From the NCBI GenBank assembly GCA_029721435.1, contig CM056576.1, forward strand, positions 115,114,666 through 115,178,665: 64,000 bases of DNA, given 5' to 3'. Of the stretch, positions 45,451 through 56,653 are shown piece after piece (positions within the stretch are counted from its first letter, which is position 1; each line of letters opens with the position of its first letter). The notes under the pieces were generated by a model. The model did not search any database. It was not told where the DNA came from and was given only the letters and a program-made list of their open reading frames with translations. A program made the translations under genes and the position numbers. The DNA comes from Gymnothorax reevesii (taxonomy: Eukaryota; Chordata; Actinopteri; Anguilliformes; Muraenidae).

Positions 45451-45976
45451 GGCCTCAGAGCACAGTAGTATGTGGCAGAGTCAGACAGCACAGCTGCTGC
45501 TATCTCCAGGTTAAAGGTCTTGTTTGATTTGTCATGATGAGCAGTGAGTCCTTCCTTGTATCCATTTCCACGGGCATTATAATTACCGAGTATGAGCTCT
45601 GGTGACCTTTTCTCCCTCTGGACGTACCAGAAGAGAGTAGGAGCAGCAGAGCTAGTTTCAAACTGACAGTCCAATGATGCCTCCTCATTTTCTGTTTGTA
45701 ATATGGATGTCTGATTTTGTGAAACTGAGTCACCTTGGGTGATACCTGAAAAAAACAAACAAACAAACAAAAAACAGAAGAACATGGTGACTAGGTTAAA
45801 AATAAGCATTCGTGTCTTATAACTACAATGACCAAAAAAGCATTCTATTGATACTCAAAGGTAAATTACTTCAATAAACAAATTTACCCTAATTTGCCAG
45901 ATCTGACCTGTAGACAGAACTAAATGAAATGCTTACCAACATGACAGAGTAAAATGCCAAAGAGTAAAATAAGCAT
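45451..45976 (-). CDS. T-cell receptor V segment F1
   Basis: Leader exon 45937-45976 encodes MLILLFGILLCHV plus one base, donor GTAAGC. V exon 45451-45745 follows TTTTTTCAG: GITQGDSVSQNQTSILQTEN, first Cys in SLDCQFETSSAAPT, LFWYVQREKRSPELIL, GLTAHHDKSNKTFNLEIAAA, DSATYYCALRP. It is the most divergent family: WYVQ replaces WYRQ, and the ENEEASLDCQF context is typical of teleost TCR alpha V. Upstream lies TTTAAATA (about 46030) and a CCCGCCCCC box (46081-46089) instead of the GGGAGGAG box of other families. Intact. Confidence 0.93.
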
Positions 45977-46099
45977 TTCTGTTCGTAGTCTGAGTGATGA
46001 AGTCCCTGTGTACGTCCTCACTCTCAGTGATATTTAAAGCACAGTGCTGCAGAGTTTTCTTCCTGTAGCTCCTGTATTACCCGCCCCCAAGGATCAGGG

Positions 46100-47869
46100 A
46101 TGTGACATCTGCAGCCTCTGGTGGTCACAGCAGCTCATTCATCATGCAGTCTTTTGCAGTCATTATTCAGTAACAATGCTTTGGCATTTTCTGTGAGATT
46201 ACTGTCCTCATCATATTCCCAATCACACTTATGGAATTATCATTGCTTATCATAACGCTTATGTTGTCTATCCAGATCAACATCTGAACCCAGGCTGTTT
46301 GAGAGAAAACTGCACAGTGAAGTGATAGTGACATCTTGTGGCCATCTGAAGACACTGTACCAAGATAGCTGCTTCAATGAATTTCTGAAAACTGTCATTC
46401 ACTTTAACCCTCACACAAAACTCAAAAAACAAAACAAACAAACGAACAAAAAAAAAAATCAAAATCAATCATATTTTTGGATAAGTGAATGCATTCTTCC
46501 ATAACACCAAGACAGTCACAGAGACACAGAGATTCCTAAAGATAGAATTAATTCAGAATCAGCTCTTGTAGCTCTTGTCCACACATGGTGGGTAAGGACA
46601 AGATTTCAAACCAGAAATGTTCAAAATGTTCTGTAAATGGACAATGCATCCTGCTCCGAACTTATGCAGTAAGACCATGAGTATGACCTGCGCTTGTTGG
46701 CTGAAATGGGAACGCCAATATTAACCCAACTATTTGGGGCGTTGCTCGCGCCAGTTATTGTGACAGACAGCTCAAGACATTGCCTCATTCTTATAGACAC
46801 TCGTATGAATATCTGCTGCTGATATATCTCTTTGCTGGGCGAGCTATGTGCACTGCACACCTGCATCACCTTTGCTGCGAAAAATGCCTCTGCCTGCTGC
46901 TGTGCTTCATTTATCACTATCTGCTGCAAGTCATATTTCCTGCTATTAGTTGACATTATCGATAAAGCTAAGCAGCCACTCGTGGGCTCTGAATTTCTCT
47001 TGAATAAGTTGGCATATTGTATAGTAACACAAATTTTTACCCAGAATTGGAGGCTCTGCTCTCTGTTTGAAGTCTGTATATCTCAAAAAGTAACGAGGAT
47101 ATCAATACAATTTTGCACGTAATCGACATTATGTTCTGTAAATCTGAAGCAAATCTGAGCTGGTAAGTCGGGAATTTTTTTCAAATCTGGTGATTTGATA
47201 TGGAATTACACACACAACAAATACCTGGATCTGACCATAGTTCGGTGTCCAAAAAGAGGGTTGGGAAATGCTGAGCTGTTTCCAATGCCCGAATGAACTT
47301 CTGAGTGAATTGAATTTTTAAAAGTCACACATCAAATAATGAAAAAGAAATCTGCCGTACCAAGTTCCTATATTTGGACTGTTAACACTCATTTCCATTT
47401 TTTTTTTCTTGGCAAGACAAAATGTCTGCCAATGAAGTTGAATCATTTAAGTAATTTTTACTTTTGCCTATGAAATTAGACCATTTTACTTGTCAAGCAG
47501 ATTAAAGCAAACTAATATTATCTACTTGAGAGAGAGACAAAAATTTATTTAAGTCTCAAAATAAAATTAAGGGGTGTGTGAACAGACATACATAATTTTT
47601 TTTTGCAGTGCAACTAAATATGCAGTCCGCCAGGGCTGGGGTTTCTGACCTGGGTGATAGATTGTGGCCATTTAACAGCATACGTGAGAATTGCAAGTGC
47701 TCACACACTGTTCAATGACCTCCTCACGGCTCAATCTCTTTATGGCAGGAACTCAACTCTTCTGACATGAAATACATTCTATTGAATGTTTCTATAGTAG
47801 AAAAATTGTGAATTATTGAAATAGTGCTTTACACACCACTGAAATGCCATCAGGTTTTTTAGGCATTAA
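46100..47869. other. F1 upstream and A3 downstream region
   Basis: 46100-46800 is paralogous to 63230-63933. Frames at 46621-46956 (minus) have no recognised domain. From about 47550, family A 3' flank as at 2780-3099. Confidence 0.5.
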
Positions 47870-47907
47870 GATTTTTGTACAGAGATAATGGGTTTCCTGT
47901 CAGTGTG
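47870..47907 (-). other. RSS of A3
   Basis: Heptamer CACACTG (47901-47907), spacer 22, nonamer ACAAAAATC (47870-47878). One change in each element. Confidence 0.82.
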
Positions 47908-48425
47908 GGCTGCAGGGCACAGTAGTACAGTGCAGAGTCTGTCACTTCAGCTGAGGAGATCTCCAGTCCCAAACGTTTGTCCTGTTTATCAAGTTTCACA
48001 GTGAACCGCTTCTCCGCCTTTTCCACGGAACCAAAATAGATGAGAATGAAGAATTCAGGTTTGGATCCAGGATACTGCTGATACCACTGTAAACTGGTTG
48101 GGTTAAGGGCTGAGTAGTTGCATGATAGAGTAACACTGCTGCCATACAGCACATGCTCTTCTTTAGATCTGGATTCTATTTTATCCTCTCCAAGGATACC
48201 TGGGGACAAAATACATACTTTTTAAAAGACGTTCACAATAACATTTGACATTTTGGGAGTCAGCAGTCAGTTTTACTGATTTATATCAATCCATGATTCA
48301 ATAAAACTTTCACGATCAATTTTACTGGGACATTTATCAAAAATTGAGAAGCATCAGAGAGGAGTAACAATTTTCCACTTACCAGCCATTGTTGAAAATA
48401 GAAGACATATGCTGAGCAGCATCAT
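47908..48425 (-). CDS. T-cell receptor V segment A3
   Basis: Leader exon 48383-48425 encodes MMLLSICLLFSTMA plus one base, donor GTAAGT. V exon 47908-48199 after CCCCAG: GILGEDKIESRSKEEHVLYG, SSVTLSCNYSALNPTS, LQWYQQYPGSKPEFFILIYF, KRFTVKLDKQDKRLGLEISS, DSALYYCALQP. It is the only intact member of family A in the window and the reference for reading the lesions of A1 and A2. Octamer at 48549-48556 and CTCCTCCCACT box at 48529-48539. The heptamer variant may lower joining efficiency. Confidence 0.92.
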
Positions 48426-48548
48426 GACTGCTGTTAAAAAGCGACACTGACTTTAGGCACAGCCAGAGAAGATTATGTCCTCTCAGACTCCCCTGCATAG
48501 TTTTTTGTTTTGCTTTGTTGAATTGAAACTCCTCCCACTCCCTGGCTA

Positions 48549-48556
48549 ATTTGCAT
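48549..48556 (-). promoter_or_regulatory. octamer ATGCAAAT upstream of A3
   Basis: Perfect octamer, 124 bp above the ATG and 10 bp upstream of the GGGAGGAG box; same layout in A2. Confidence 0.72.
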
Positions 48557-48798
48557 CTCCTCTGAAATCAAAGCATGCACACTAACGATCTCCACAGTCT
48601 AAATAGAAAGTGAGTAGAGACATTCCGTGTCAGTTTGACTCACCCTCCCGGATGACCATCTCTGAATTTCTTCCAACTTTGATATATCATTCATCAATGT
48701 ATCTGAAGTACCTTCCCCAAAAATTTAATCAAAATTCCACATAGTCGAGTTTCAGGCTTTTAAGTGGGAGGGGGGTCTGCGCTCCCCCCCCCCGCGCT

Positions 48799-48958
48799 GA
48801 GGTAATTTCCAGGCGCCTCCATCTTGAAAGTCACAATAAGTCGATTGACGAGCACGAACAAATAGATTGCAATCTGTTCCCCTTTCCTTCCTATTCGTTC
48901 CTGCTGGTCAATCAATTTATTTTTGACTTTCAAGATGGAGCCGACTGGAAACTACCTC
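48799..48958. repeat. 160-bp snap-back inverted repeat
   Basis: GAGGTAATTTCCAG..CTCCATCTTGAAAGTCA on the left is answered by TGACTTTCAAGATGGAG..CTGGAAACTACCTC on the right; arms about 68 bp, loop about 20 bp. Preceded by a C-run at 48784-48793. Confidence 0.8.
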
Positions 48959-50190
48959 AAGGTACTGTTTGCATAAATAGTCTTTTTTAATAAACTACCT
49001 GTGCATTTTCAAAGTTCTCAGTGCCTCGTTTTAAATTTCAGGGCCCTCGGAATTCTACCCCTGAAGTGTGGAGCTACTTTGAACCTTGTTAATAATGAAA
49101 AAAATAGTGATTTCTTTGCACCGCTATGCCCGATTCACTACTATTGTAAGCCTGTTAGGAGCTTCGACTAAAAAGCCATTTATTTCGAAATGTTGCGTGC
49201 GTACGGAGGTGGGGTATTCAACAAAGGTTAGTACTCCTTATCATGTTTCAATACACCCCAAGTCAATTTCACACCGGAATTCTCCTTTAAGGTAGCCTGA
49301 CAATTATTCCTTACAACACCATACAGGTGGCACCACTGGTTGCCAAAGTCAGTCAATTTAGTGAAATAGCCTCCATATGGCGGCCATTAAGGCCATATGG
49401 CCCAACTTTTATCGATTTGCAATATTTCTTTATTGAAAGACTACATTTTAAGCTATCGATTGAATGTGGTTCCTAAGGTGTTCTGTATTTCTTTCTGGGT
49501 GAAATAATTTCATCAAAGTGCAGTATTTTCTCTATAATTTTAAGCTTGTTCCTACCATTTCCCACATAGACACCTTAGCATACAGCTGTAATCAACAAAA
49601 ATCACACACATCCCTCATCAATCCATATTAAGACTCGCCTATGACCAGATTGATTTTCTTTTTCCACAACATATAACATGACAATAATGATCTGTTAAAA
49701 CAGGGAGCTAATCAGTTAATTAACAGGTTTAGACATTGATTGGAATACTGGTCCAAATATTAAAATATTGAAATGAAAGAAGAATGAATCAGAACTACAC
49801 GATGACTTCAACCACTCACAATGGTCACCAGTTGGTCAGTCATAGAAAAAAAACAAAACATTAAGCTATATGGTACAGATGATGTGTTACATTTCAGAGC
49901 CAACAGAGGGTGGACTCATAGCCAAGCGCATCTCCACTGACGATTACATTACAATGGTACATGTGCAAGGCTGTCACACTGCAAGACAAATCACCACCCC
50001 AAGTCCTGGACAGTATGTGGCTTGTGCATATGATGGACACTGACGAATTGGAATGGTTCTGGAATTTTGTACAGACAATGAGGACTATACCATCAAATTT
50101 ATATCACCCAGAGATCCAACAAAATCATTCAGGTGGCCAGCCAGGAAAGATATCTGGTGGATCCCAAAGGGTAATATTCTATGTGTGTAC
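48959..50190. other. no gene recognised
   Basis: A3-to-D4 interval with short frames only. Confidence 0.4.
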
Positions 50191-50234
50191 ACACACGCAC
50201 GCACGCACGCACACACACACACACACACACACAC
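50191..50234. repeat. (CA)n/CACG microsatellite
   Basis: ACACACGCACGCACGC followed by pure CA units. Confidence 0.95.
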
Positions 50235-50382
50235 GAGTGTCATACACCTGGCAGCAACAAACAGTGATTTTCAAAATGATACAAACATATGCACATAAAA
50301 TTCATTTATGACTGAAAAACATATCCTCATATACATGATTACTATTTCTTTAAAGAAATCAAGCTCATTAGTCTCTTTGACA

Positions 50383-50420
50383 GGTTTTTGTACAGAGTTG
50401 ATCATTTTCCTGTCACTGTG
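50383..50420 (-). other. RSS of D4
   Basis: Consensus heptamer (50414-50420) and nonamer (50383-50391), spacer 22. Confidence 0.95.
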
Positions 50421-50965
50421 GGCTCCAGGGCACAGTAGTACAGTGCAGAGTCTGTCAGTGCAGCAGAGGAGATCTCCAGATCCACACGCTTGATGTTCTT
50501 GTTATGTTTCACAGTGAACCTCTTATCCATCTTTTCCTCAGCTCCTCTAATAATGAGGATGAGGAATTCTGGTTTGGATCCAGAATATTGCCGATACCAC
50601 TGCAGACTGGCTGGATTAACAGCTGAGTAGGTGCATGACAGATTAATACTGTTGCCGGCCAGAATATGTTCTTCTTTAGATGTAGCAGTAATTGTATCCT
50701 GTCCAAGGCTGTTACCTGGGGCAAAATAATGTTTTCCTGAATTTAAAGTAATATGTGAAATTCATAGTGCCAGGTTTTGTTCCTTGTAATGTGTGTTCAT
50801 AAAAGATACAGTTACCAGTTACCAGTTCATGCTCACTTTTAATCATGAAGAATTTAATATTGGGACATTCATCGAAATTGTATGAGCACCACAGATGAGA
50901 GATGCAAATAGCCACTTACCAAACACTGCTGACAATAGAAGAAATAAACAGGGCAGTTTCATCAT
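50421..50965 (-). CDS. T-cell receptor V segment D4
   Basis: Leader exon 50920-50965 (MMKLPCLFLLLSAVF plus one base, donor GTAAGT); V exon 50421-50715. Reading from the splice acceptor the exon has no stop: NSLGQDTITATSKEEHILAG, NSINLSCTYSAVNPAS, LQWYRQYSGSKPEFLILIIR, KRFTVKHNKNIKRVDLEISS, DSALYYCALEP. Peculiarities are GNSIN for GSSVN and KHNKN for KHDKN. Promoter box at 51049-51059. Intact. It lies outside the C-D-E-F order, between A3 and C3. Confidence 0.92.
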
Positions 50966-51059
50966 TGAGGTTGTAAAGAAACTGACTTCAAGTGCAGCTG
51001 GAACAGAAAAAGTCAATTCTGACTCCACTGCAAAGTTTTAACCAGAAACCCCTCCCACT

Positions 51060-51899
51060 AACTGACATCATTGCTCCTCCCCTGGACACAAAGTTTTAAA
51101 TTAAAAGAGATTGCGCTGTGTATGACTTCCACAAAATATACAGATACATAGCTTTAAATGATCATTTGATTGTTAATTGTTCATATATTCGACACATACT
51201 CTGTACACTTCTATCCAGTTTTCACAAGGATATCGTATTAACCTAGGCACGGACACAGATGGACGGTTATTAACCAAAAACAGGCAGGCAGAATGCATTG
51301 CACAATCACTAGGCGAACTGGAAGACAGAAATTACAGGGGCTCTTGATCTGGCAGGCAAAAGTACAAGACAGATATCGAGATGTCGATTGACACACTACA
51401 ATGGCCAAATTTCAGTCTATAGCCAGAGCAGAGCAGTATATCCTAAGCAATCAATGGTAACTTCCTGCCAAGACCCAGGTGATTGGGAATTTGGTGGCCA
51501 TGGTACTGCATAGTACAGGACACGGTCATTGTCATATCCTGCAAATATACTGTACACTACCATGCGGAATAAAACATTTTTTTATGTAGCAGTTTTTTAA
51601 ATGAGGTTAGCAGTATACACAGGCACAGTGTTTAATATGCTTAACAAGTCACTAACATTTTTAACACGGCCATTGTTGCCTTAATTAGGGTCATGGAATC
51701 AAGCCTTCAGGCCTAGAGAATAAGTCCACATCCAAGACAAAAAAGTTTCAAAATTTGTCAAGTAGTTTTTGATTTTCACACAAAAACCTTAAAAATTCAA
51801 AATAAGTTTATCTGTATAGTGGCTACCCTGCTAAAATCCGTAGACTTAGCAGCCATGTTTCATGTGTTGCAGCTCTGAACTGCACTGCTCAGCGCATAG
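51060..51899. other. D4 upstream flank
   Basis: Paralogous to the other D upstream flanks. No gene. Confidence 0.6.
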
Positions 51900-52225
51900 T
51901 GTACAGCCGGAAATGAGTGGGCTTCAGCAAACCTTCATGGACCATTTCTTTGTGGCATATTTGGACGAAAGAAGTGATGATGCATAAAAGGAGAATGTTA
52001 CCAAAAAGAAAAGCAAACCAAGCTTCAACTGCAAATACGATAAACAGGCCTGTGAATTTGTCGCGACATGAGATTTTCAGGTGCCAAAACCATCTGGCAT
52101 TATATTTTCCAAGATGCTGTCTAATGAAGCAATGAAGACTTCAAAGGCACTTAGATACCAAACAAATTTCTCCCATCAACAACCCAGGACAATTTTTTGA
52201 GAGGAAAAATGTAAGTTGAATTTGA
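51900..52225 (+). pseudogene. BED-finger hAT transposase N-terminal relic
   Basis: Plus-strand pieces in shifting frames: MSGLQQTFMDHFFVAYLDE, ENVTKKKSKPSF-like lysine-rich tract, then MLSNEAMKTSKALRYQT and a FFERKN-like end. These are the head of ZBED-type hAT transposases (BED finger region LSNEAMKPSKL..H). Several stops and one lost zinc ligand. Homologous to 25170-25439, so it entered the D upstream flank before duplication. Confidence 0.7.
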
Positions 52226-52732
52226 AGAAGTAAGGTATAAGTTAGTGAACAAATGTCATTGCAACAAGGGCATTAAATCCTGTCACCAACCAATCAGTCG
52301 TGATGTTTTACAATGAGTGAAGTCAATGTACGCTGTATGAATCAGTATGAGGTGCAAGCAATTTTGGTTTGAATTTTATTGCTTAGCTCCACAGCCAAAA
52401 TATCCAAATGGTCAAACAAACACATTGCAGGCCGACTGTAATGGTCATTTGCATTGCAGATGACACTGATGGCGAAATGGCAGTTGCTGGAATTTACTGC
52501 CAGGGTAAAAGAAACAGGAAAGGAATGTAAGGAAACTCAGTGCATGACACACTGGGAAATGCTGCGAAGAAACAAAATGTCCCCTGAACTTCACATGATC
52601 CTGACCAATGTAATTTGTTTGTTGACCACATTAACGCCCTTTCCCTGAATTTGCAGGCAGACAGGATTGGTCATTTGTGTCAGGGCTAGCACTGACAGGG
52701 CAGTTGCAAATGGTGGCTGTTGGGGTTCACTG

Positions 52733-53440
52733 CAGTAGTGGCTCTACACCCGGGAATGGCGGGGCGCAGACACGTCCCTTTATGACAATTAGTCCTGGGT
52801 AGTTCGCAATCATTTTCCTTTACTGACGCGTTTTCCAATTATCGTACTTGGCAACTTAAGACACGGTCTCCCCATATGTGATCGAACAGCTATGAAGTCA
52901 TGGGCGAAATTCCGTACAGAAAAAAAAATGTACTTATTAATAGGCCAGTGCTTCGCATTGATCGATCAGGTCCGTTTTCCAGTGAAATATCGCCATTCAC
53001 TCTCGGTATTGTGTGGGTTGATAAAAAAGTGGTACTTGGCAGTTAAATAGGCAGCGTGCTGCTCAAGCTGTTTGCGTGAGAGGCGACAGGTATGCAAGTT
53101 TGACTAACGTTGATTTTAATACAGCAAATAAGTGTCCAGATGAATGATTGTCTTCATACGTAATCGGGGAGAACAAGCAGCAGCTGTTAACTGTGGAGTG
53201 CTCTCGGAGCGAACCTTCCGTTAATCAGGAAAATGACTGAGACCAGGTCAGGACTGATGACTGTTTTAAACGGATGTTTTGTCACAATTCTCAGTTCAGG
53301 TTCCGCCACTGAGCTGAATTAAGCCCGTGATTACATCACTGTTCGATCACATATGGAGAGACCGTGTCTTAAGTTGCCAAGTAGGATAATTGGAAAACGC
53401 GTCAGTAAAGGAAAATGATTTCGAACTACTCAGGACTAGA
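52733..53440. mobile_element. composite inverted-repeat element
   Basis: Outer text CAGTAGTGGCTCTACACC at 52733 and GGTTCCGCCACTG near 53307-53319 resemble hAT MITE ends at 13.6 and 14.6 kb. Arms of about 100 bp pair 52790-52890 (GTTTTCCAATTATCGTACTT) with 53335-53438. The D-flank paralogue at 41900 (GGGTTCACTGCCACGG) shows the unoccupied site. The right arm lies outside the hAT-like right end, so two elements may be nested. Confidence 0.65.
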
Positions 53441-53687
53441 GCTTAAGTATGAAAAGTTCAGTCTTGTGCTTGAAGGCAGTCAGCGTCTCTGCTGTCCCGA
53501 CCTCTGTGGGGAAGCTCATTCCACCAGGTGGGAACCAGAACAGACCACAGATGTAACCGGGCAGCGCCAGAATTGAGTAAGGGTAGTGCCAGTCAACCAG
53601 CTGTGGCAAAACGGAGGGGTCAAGCATCTGTATTGGGTTTGATGATCTCCTGATTATCATTTTTTTGCATAATGATGATGATAAGCA

Positions 53688-53725
53688 GGTTTTTGTACAG
53701 AGTTTATGAGTTTCCTGTCACTGTG
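53688..53725 (-). other. RSS of C3
   Basis: Consensus heptamer (53719-53725) and nonamer (53688-53696), spacer 22. Confidence 0.95.
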
Positions 53726-54319
53726 GGCTGCAGGGCACAGTAGTACAGAGCGGAGTCTATCATTTTTGCAGATGAAAGTTCCAAATGCAACAGGTTGTTT
53801 GCTTTTTCATGTTTGATGGTAAACCCAGCTCTTTCCTCTTCCTCTTTAGTTCCGAAGCTGAGGATAATGAATTGAGGTTTTGAACTGGCGTATTGGCGAT
53901 ACCATAGAAGAGTATCTCCAGTGATATAACCAGTGTAGTTGCATGACAGTGTGACACTGCTGCCCTCCAAGGCTTGTACTTCATTATCTATTGATGTAAT
54001 TCCATACTGAAAACTGCTTCCTGCAAATGAAAATATTCATGTATGTCATTTGTTGAGTAGTTAAGTCAGTAGTTTATAGTGCAAATTGTTTTACCATTCT
54101 GAGTTTTTACTGATACGCTTTTTATGACAAAATATTCTCTTTAAATTATTATTTTTTTTGTTATTTTAGACTCCCGTCTTATAAGTCTATATATTAATAG
54201 ACTTGTAGTAAAATTTCTGTTCGACCACCAATGTTGAAAACAAATCAGCTCCAAAGATAGAATGATTGCAGAATACACTTACCCACACATAGAGATAACA
54301 AAATGAGACAGTGCAACAT
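53726..54319 (-). CDS. T-cell receptor V segment C3
   Basis: Leader exon 54283-54319 encodes MLHCLILLSLCV plus one base, donor GTAAGT. V exon 53726-54020: GSSFQYGITSIDNEVQALEG, SSVTLSCNYTGYITGDT, LLWYRQYASSKPQFIILSFG, GFTIKHEKANNLLHLELSSA, DSALYYCALQP. Differs from C2 in CDR1 (YITG/YSTG) and around CDR2. Intron 262 bp without the C2 MITE. Promoter box CTCCTCTCACT at 54390-54400 has one change. Intact. Confidence 0.93.
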
Positions 54320-54736
54320 GATGATAGCACAGATAATACAGAAAAAAGATCCTCCACTCTGACTCCCTCTGCAAATGTTTAACAGGAAACTCCTCTCACT
54401 CACTGACATATAAGCTCCTCCCTGGGCACAAAATATAACTTCAGAGCAGACTGTTCCAGAAAAAAAAAAAAAACGTTCATCTGGTTTATTGATGAACAGA
54501 ATTAATTGGTTTTTTCATTATACTGTATAAAATCCGTAATCCATGCTCAAGTGTCCGTTATTCAGAATTTGGCCATCAGATTGATTAATTAAATTAAGTT
54601 TTTCATGACTGTAAAGCAAGATTAGGTGAAATCTAGTATATAGCTTGGCCATTTATGATTTATCTGCAAAATCGTAGCAGGCCATGGAGTAAGGCCAGAC
54701 CTAGGGTTATGCCTATAACTACTTATTTGAAATTTA

Positions 54737-54779
54737 CACACGCACACACACGCACACACACGCAGACACACACGCACAT

Positions 54780-54810
<31 letters not shown>
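54737..54810. repeat. (CA)n microsatellite
   Basis: CA units with GCAC interruptions, between C3 and D5 in the same relative place as the tract at 16.9 kb. Confidence 0.95.
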
Positions 54811-54811
<1 letters not shown>

Positions 54812-54879
54812 TACTCAGAATATTGTGATGAGCATGAAGGGCCAATTTCCAATGTGTTACCCATTTTATTTATGGTTTT

Positions 54880-55422
54880 TTGATACTTCTAGCCCCTATT
54901 TCATGCAGGGGCATTGAGAGCAATACTGAGGGAAAGCGCAACATCATGAAACAATTACATTTTGTGGACAACTAAAACCACTGCAGCATGCCGAGGACAA
55001 GTGAACTGTTCCTTCAGCTGGTGCACCGTCATGTCATGCAACATTACATTGATTCCTGTGACCAAATTAATAAATGAACATCAGATCTACAGTAAATATC
55101 ATTCTGTGCTTCATCTCATTCATACCTCCCCATCTTATCATTGGTCCTTAGAAAAAAGTTCACTTTTGACAATCATATGAAGATTACACAGCTTAGTCAT
55201 GTTTCTGTCAAGCCATTTGTTAATAATCTGTTTCTAAATATGCATTTTTCAAATGCCAGGATAAGATAATATGCTGTATACCAAAGTGTCATACACCGGG
55301 CAGCAACAGTGATTTTGAAAATGATATTAACATGCAAATAATGTTCCTTTGTGACTGAAAAAAAACATCCTGATATACATGATTATTATTTATAAAAACC
55401 TTGCTTGTTAGTCTCTTTGTCA
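54880..55422. other. family D 3' flank
   Basis: Unbroken version of the flank; supplies the unoccupied sites for insertions at 38738 and 17476. Confidence 0.7.
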
Positions 55423-55460
55423 GGTTCTTTTACAGAATTGATGGGTTTCCTGTCACTGTG
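55423..55460 (-). other. RSS of D5, weak nonamer
   Basis: Consensus heptamer (55454-55460), spacer 22, nonamer AAAAGAACC (55423-55431), two changes from ACAAAAACC. Confidence 0.85.
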
Positions 55461-56004
55461 GGCCTCAGAGCACAGTAGTACAGTGCAGAGTCTGTCAGTG
55501 CAGCAGAGGAGATCTCCAGATCCACACGCTTGATGTTCTTGTCATGTTTCACAGTGAACCTCTTGTCTCTCTTTTCATCAGCTCCTCTAACAATTAGGAT
55601 GAGGAATTCTGGTTTGGATCCAGAATATTTCCGATACCATTGTAGATCGTAAGGATCAGCGGATGAGTAGGTGCAAGACAGATTAACACTGCTGCCAGCC
55701 AGAATACACTCTTCCTTAGACATGGCAGAAATTGTATCCTGTCCAAGGCTGTTACCTGGGGGCAAAATTATGTTTTTCCTGAATTTCAAGTAATATATGA
55801 AATTCTCAGTGCCAGGTGTTGTTTCTTGTAATTAGTGTGGTGTTCATTAAAGATACAGTAAACTTTCATGCTCACTTTAAATCATGAAGAATTTAATATC
55901 TAGGCACTCCTCAAAACTGTAAGAGCACCACAGATGAGAGATGCAAGTAGCCACTTACCAAACACTGCTGACAATAGAAGAAATAAACAAGGCAGTTTCA
56001 TCAT
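55461..56004 (-). CDS. T-cell receptor V segment D5
   Basis: Leader exon 55959-56004 (MMKLPCLFLLLSAVF plus one base, donor GTAAGT); V exon 55461-55755: NSLGQDTISAMSKEECILAG, SVNLSCTYSSADPYD, LQWYRKYSGSKPEFLILIVR, KRFTVKHDKNIKRVDLEISS, DSALYYCALRP. Two unusual residues: an extra Cys in framework 1 (EECILAG) and WYRK, where nearly all TCR V domains have WYRQ, the Gln at the V-V interface. Promoter box at 56088-56098. Coding intact; the weak nonamer may reduce use. Confidence 0.92.
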
Positions 56005-56291
56005 GGTGGTTGTAAAGAAACTGACTTCAAGTGCAGCTGGAACAGAAAAAGTATTTTCTGACTCCACTGCACAGTTTTCACTAGAAACCCCTCCCACTAA
56101 CTGACATCATTGCTCCTCCCCTGAACACAAAGTTTTAAATTAAAAGAGATGCACAAACAGATATGGGGCTTTAGAATTTAATGTATCATTTGATTGTGAA
56201 TTGTTCATACAATCGGGGCATATTCTGCACAATTCTATCCAGTTGTCACAAGGGTGGGGTATGGACCCAGGCTCAAACACAGATGGAGGGT

Positions 56292-56642
56292 CCACCCATT
56301 TTCTATACCCACTTATTCCTCACTAGGGTCACGGGGCAAGCTGGAGCCTATCCCAGCTACGAGCAAAGGCAGGGACCCACCCTGAACAGCTTGCCAATCC
56401 ATCGCAGGGCGCACGCACCATTCACACACCATTCGCTCTCACACTCATACCTATGGGCAATTTGGTGTCTCCAATTAGCCTGATATGCATGTCTTTGGAC
56501 TGTGGGAGGAAACCGGAGTACCCGGCGAAAACCCACGCAACACGGGGAGAACATGCAAACTCCACACAGAAAGGCCCCAGGCCGGATTCGAACCCACGAC
56601 CTTCTTGCTGTGAGGCAACAATGCTAACCACTGTACTGCCCC
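56292..56642 (-). mobile_element. full-length SINE-like element, 11-bp TSD
   Basis: Flanked by AGATGGAGGGT at 56281-56291 and 56643-56653; the D3 paralogue (about 40965) has a single copy, the empty site. On the minus strand the head reads CAGTACAGTGGTTAGC and GGTTCGAATCC (56584-56594), the latter a perfect RNA polymerase III B-box. The body matches the truncated copy at 25451. Retroposed, with tRNA-like promoter. Confidence 0.88.
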
Positions 56643-56653
56643 AGATGGAGGGT

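Noticed and set aside
25965..52455. Additional ATTTGCAT words at about 25965, 41627 and 52446 as promoters
   Set aside because: They lie in D-to-E intergenic repeats, far from any leader exon.
15440..53660. Frames in the family C 3' flank as a transposon protein
   Set aside because: Readable on both strands and in several frames; no recognised motif, only shared by descent of the flank.
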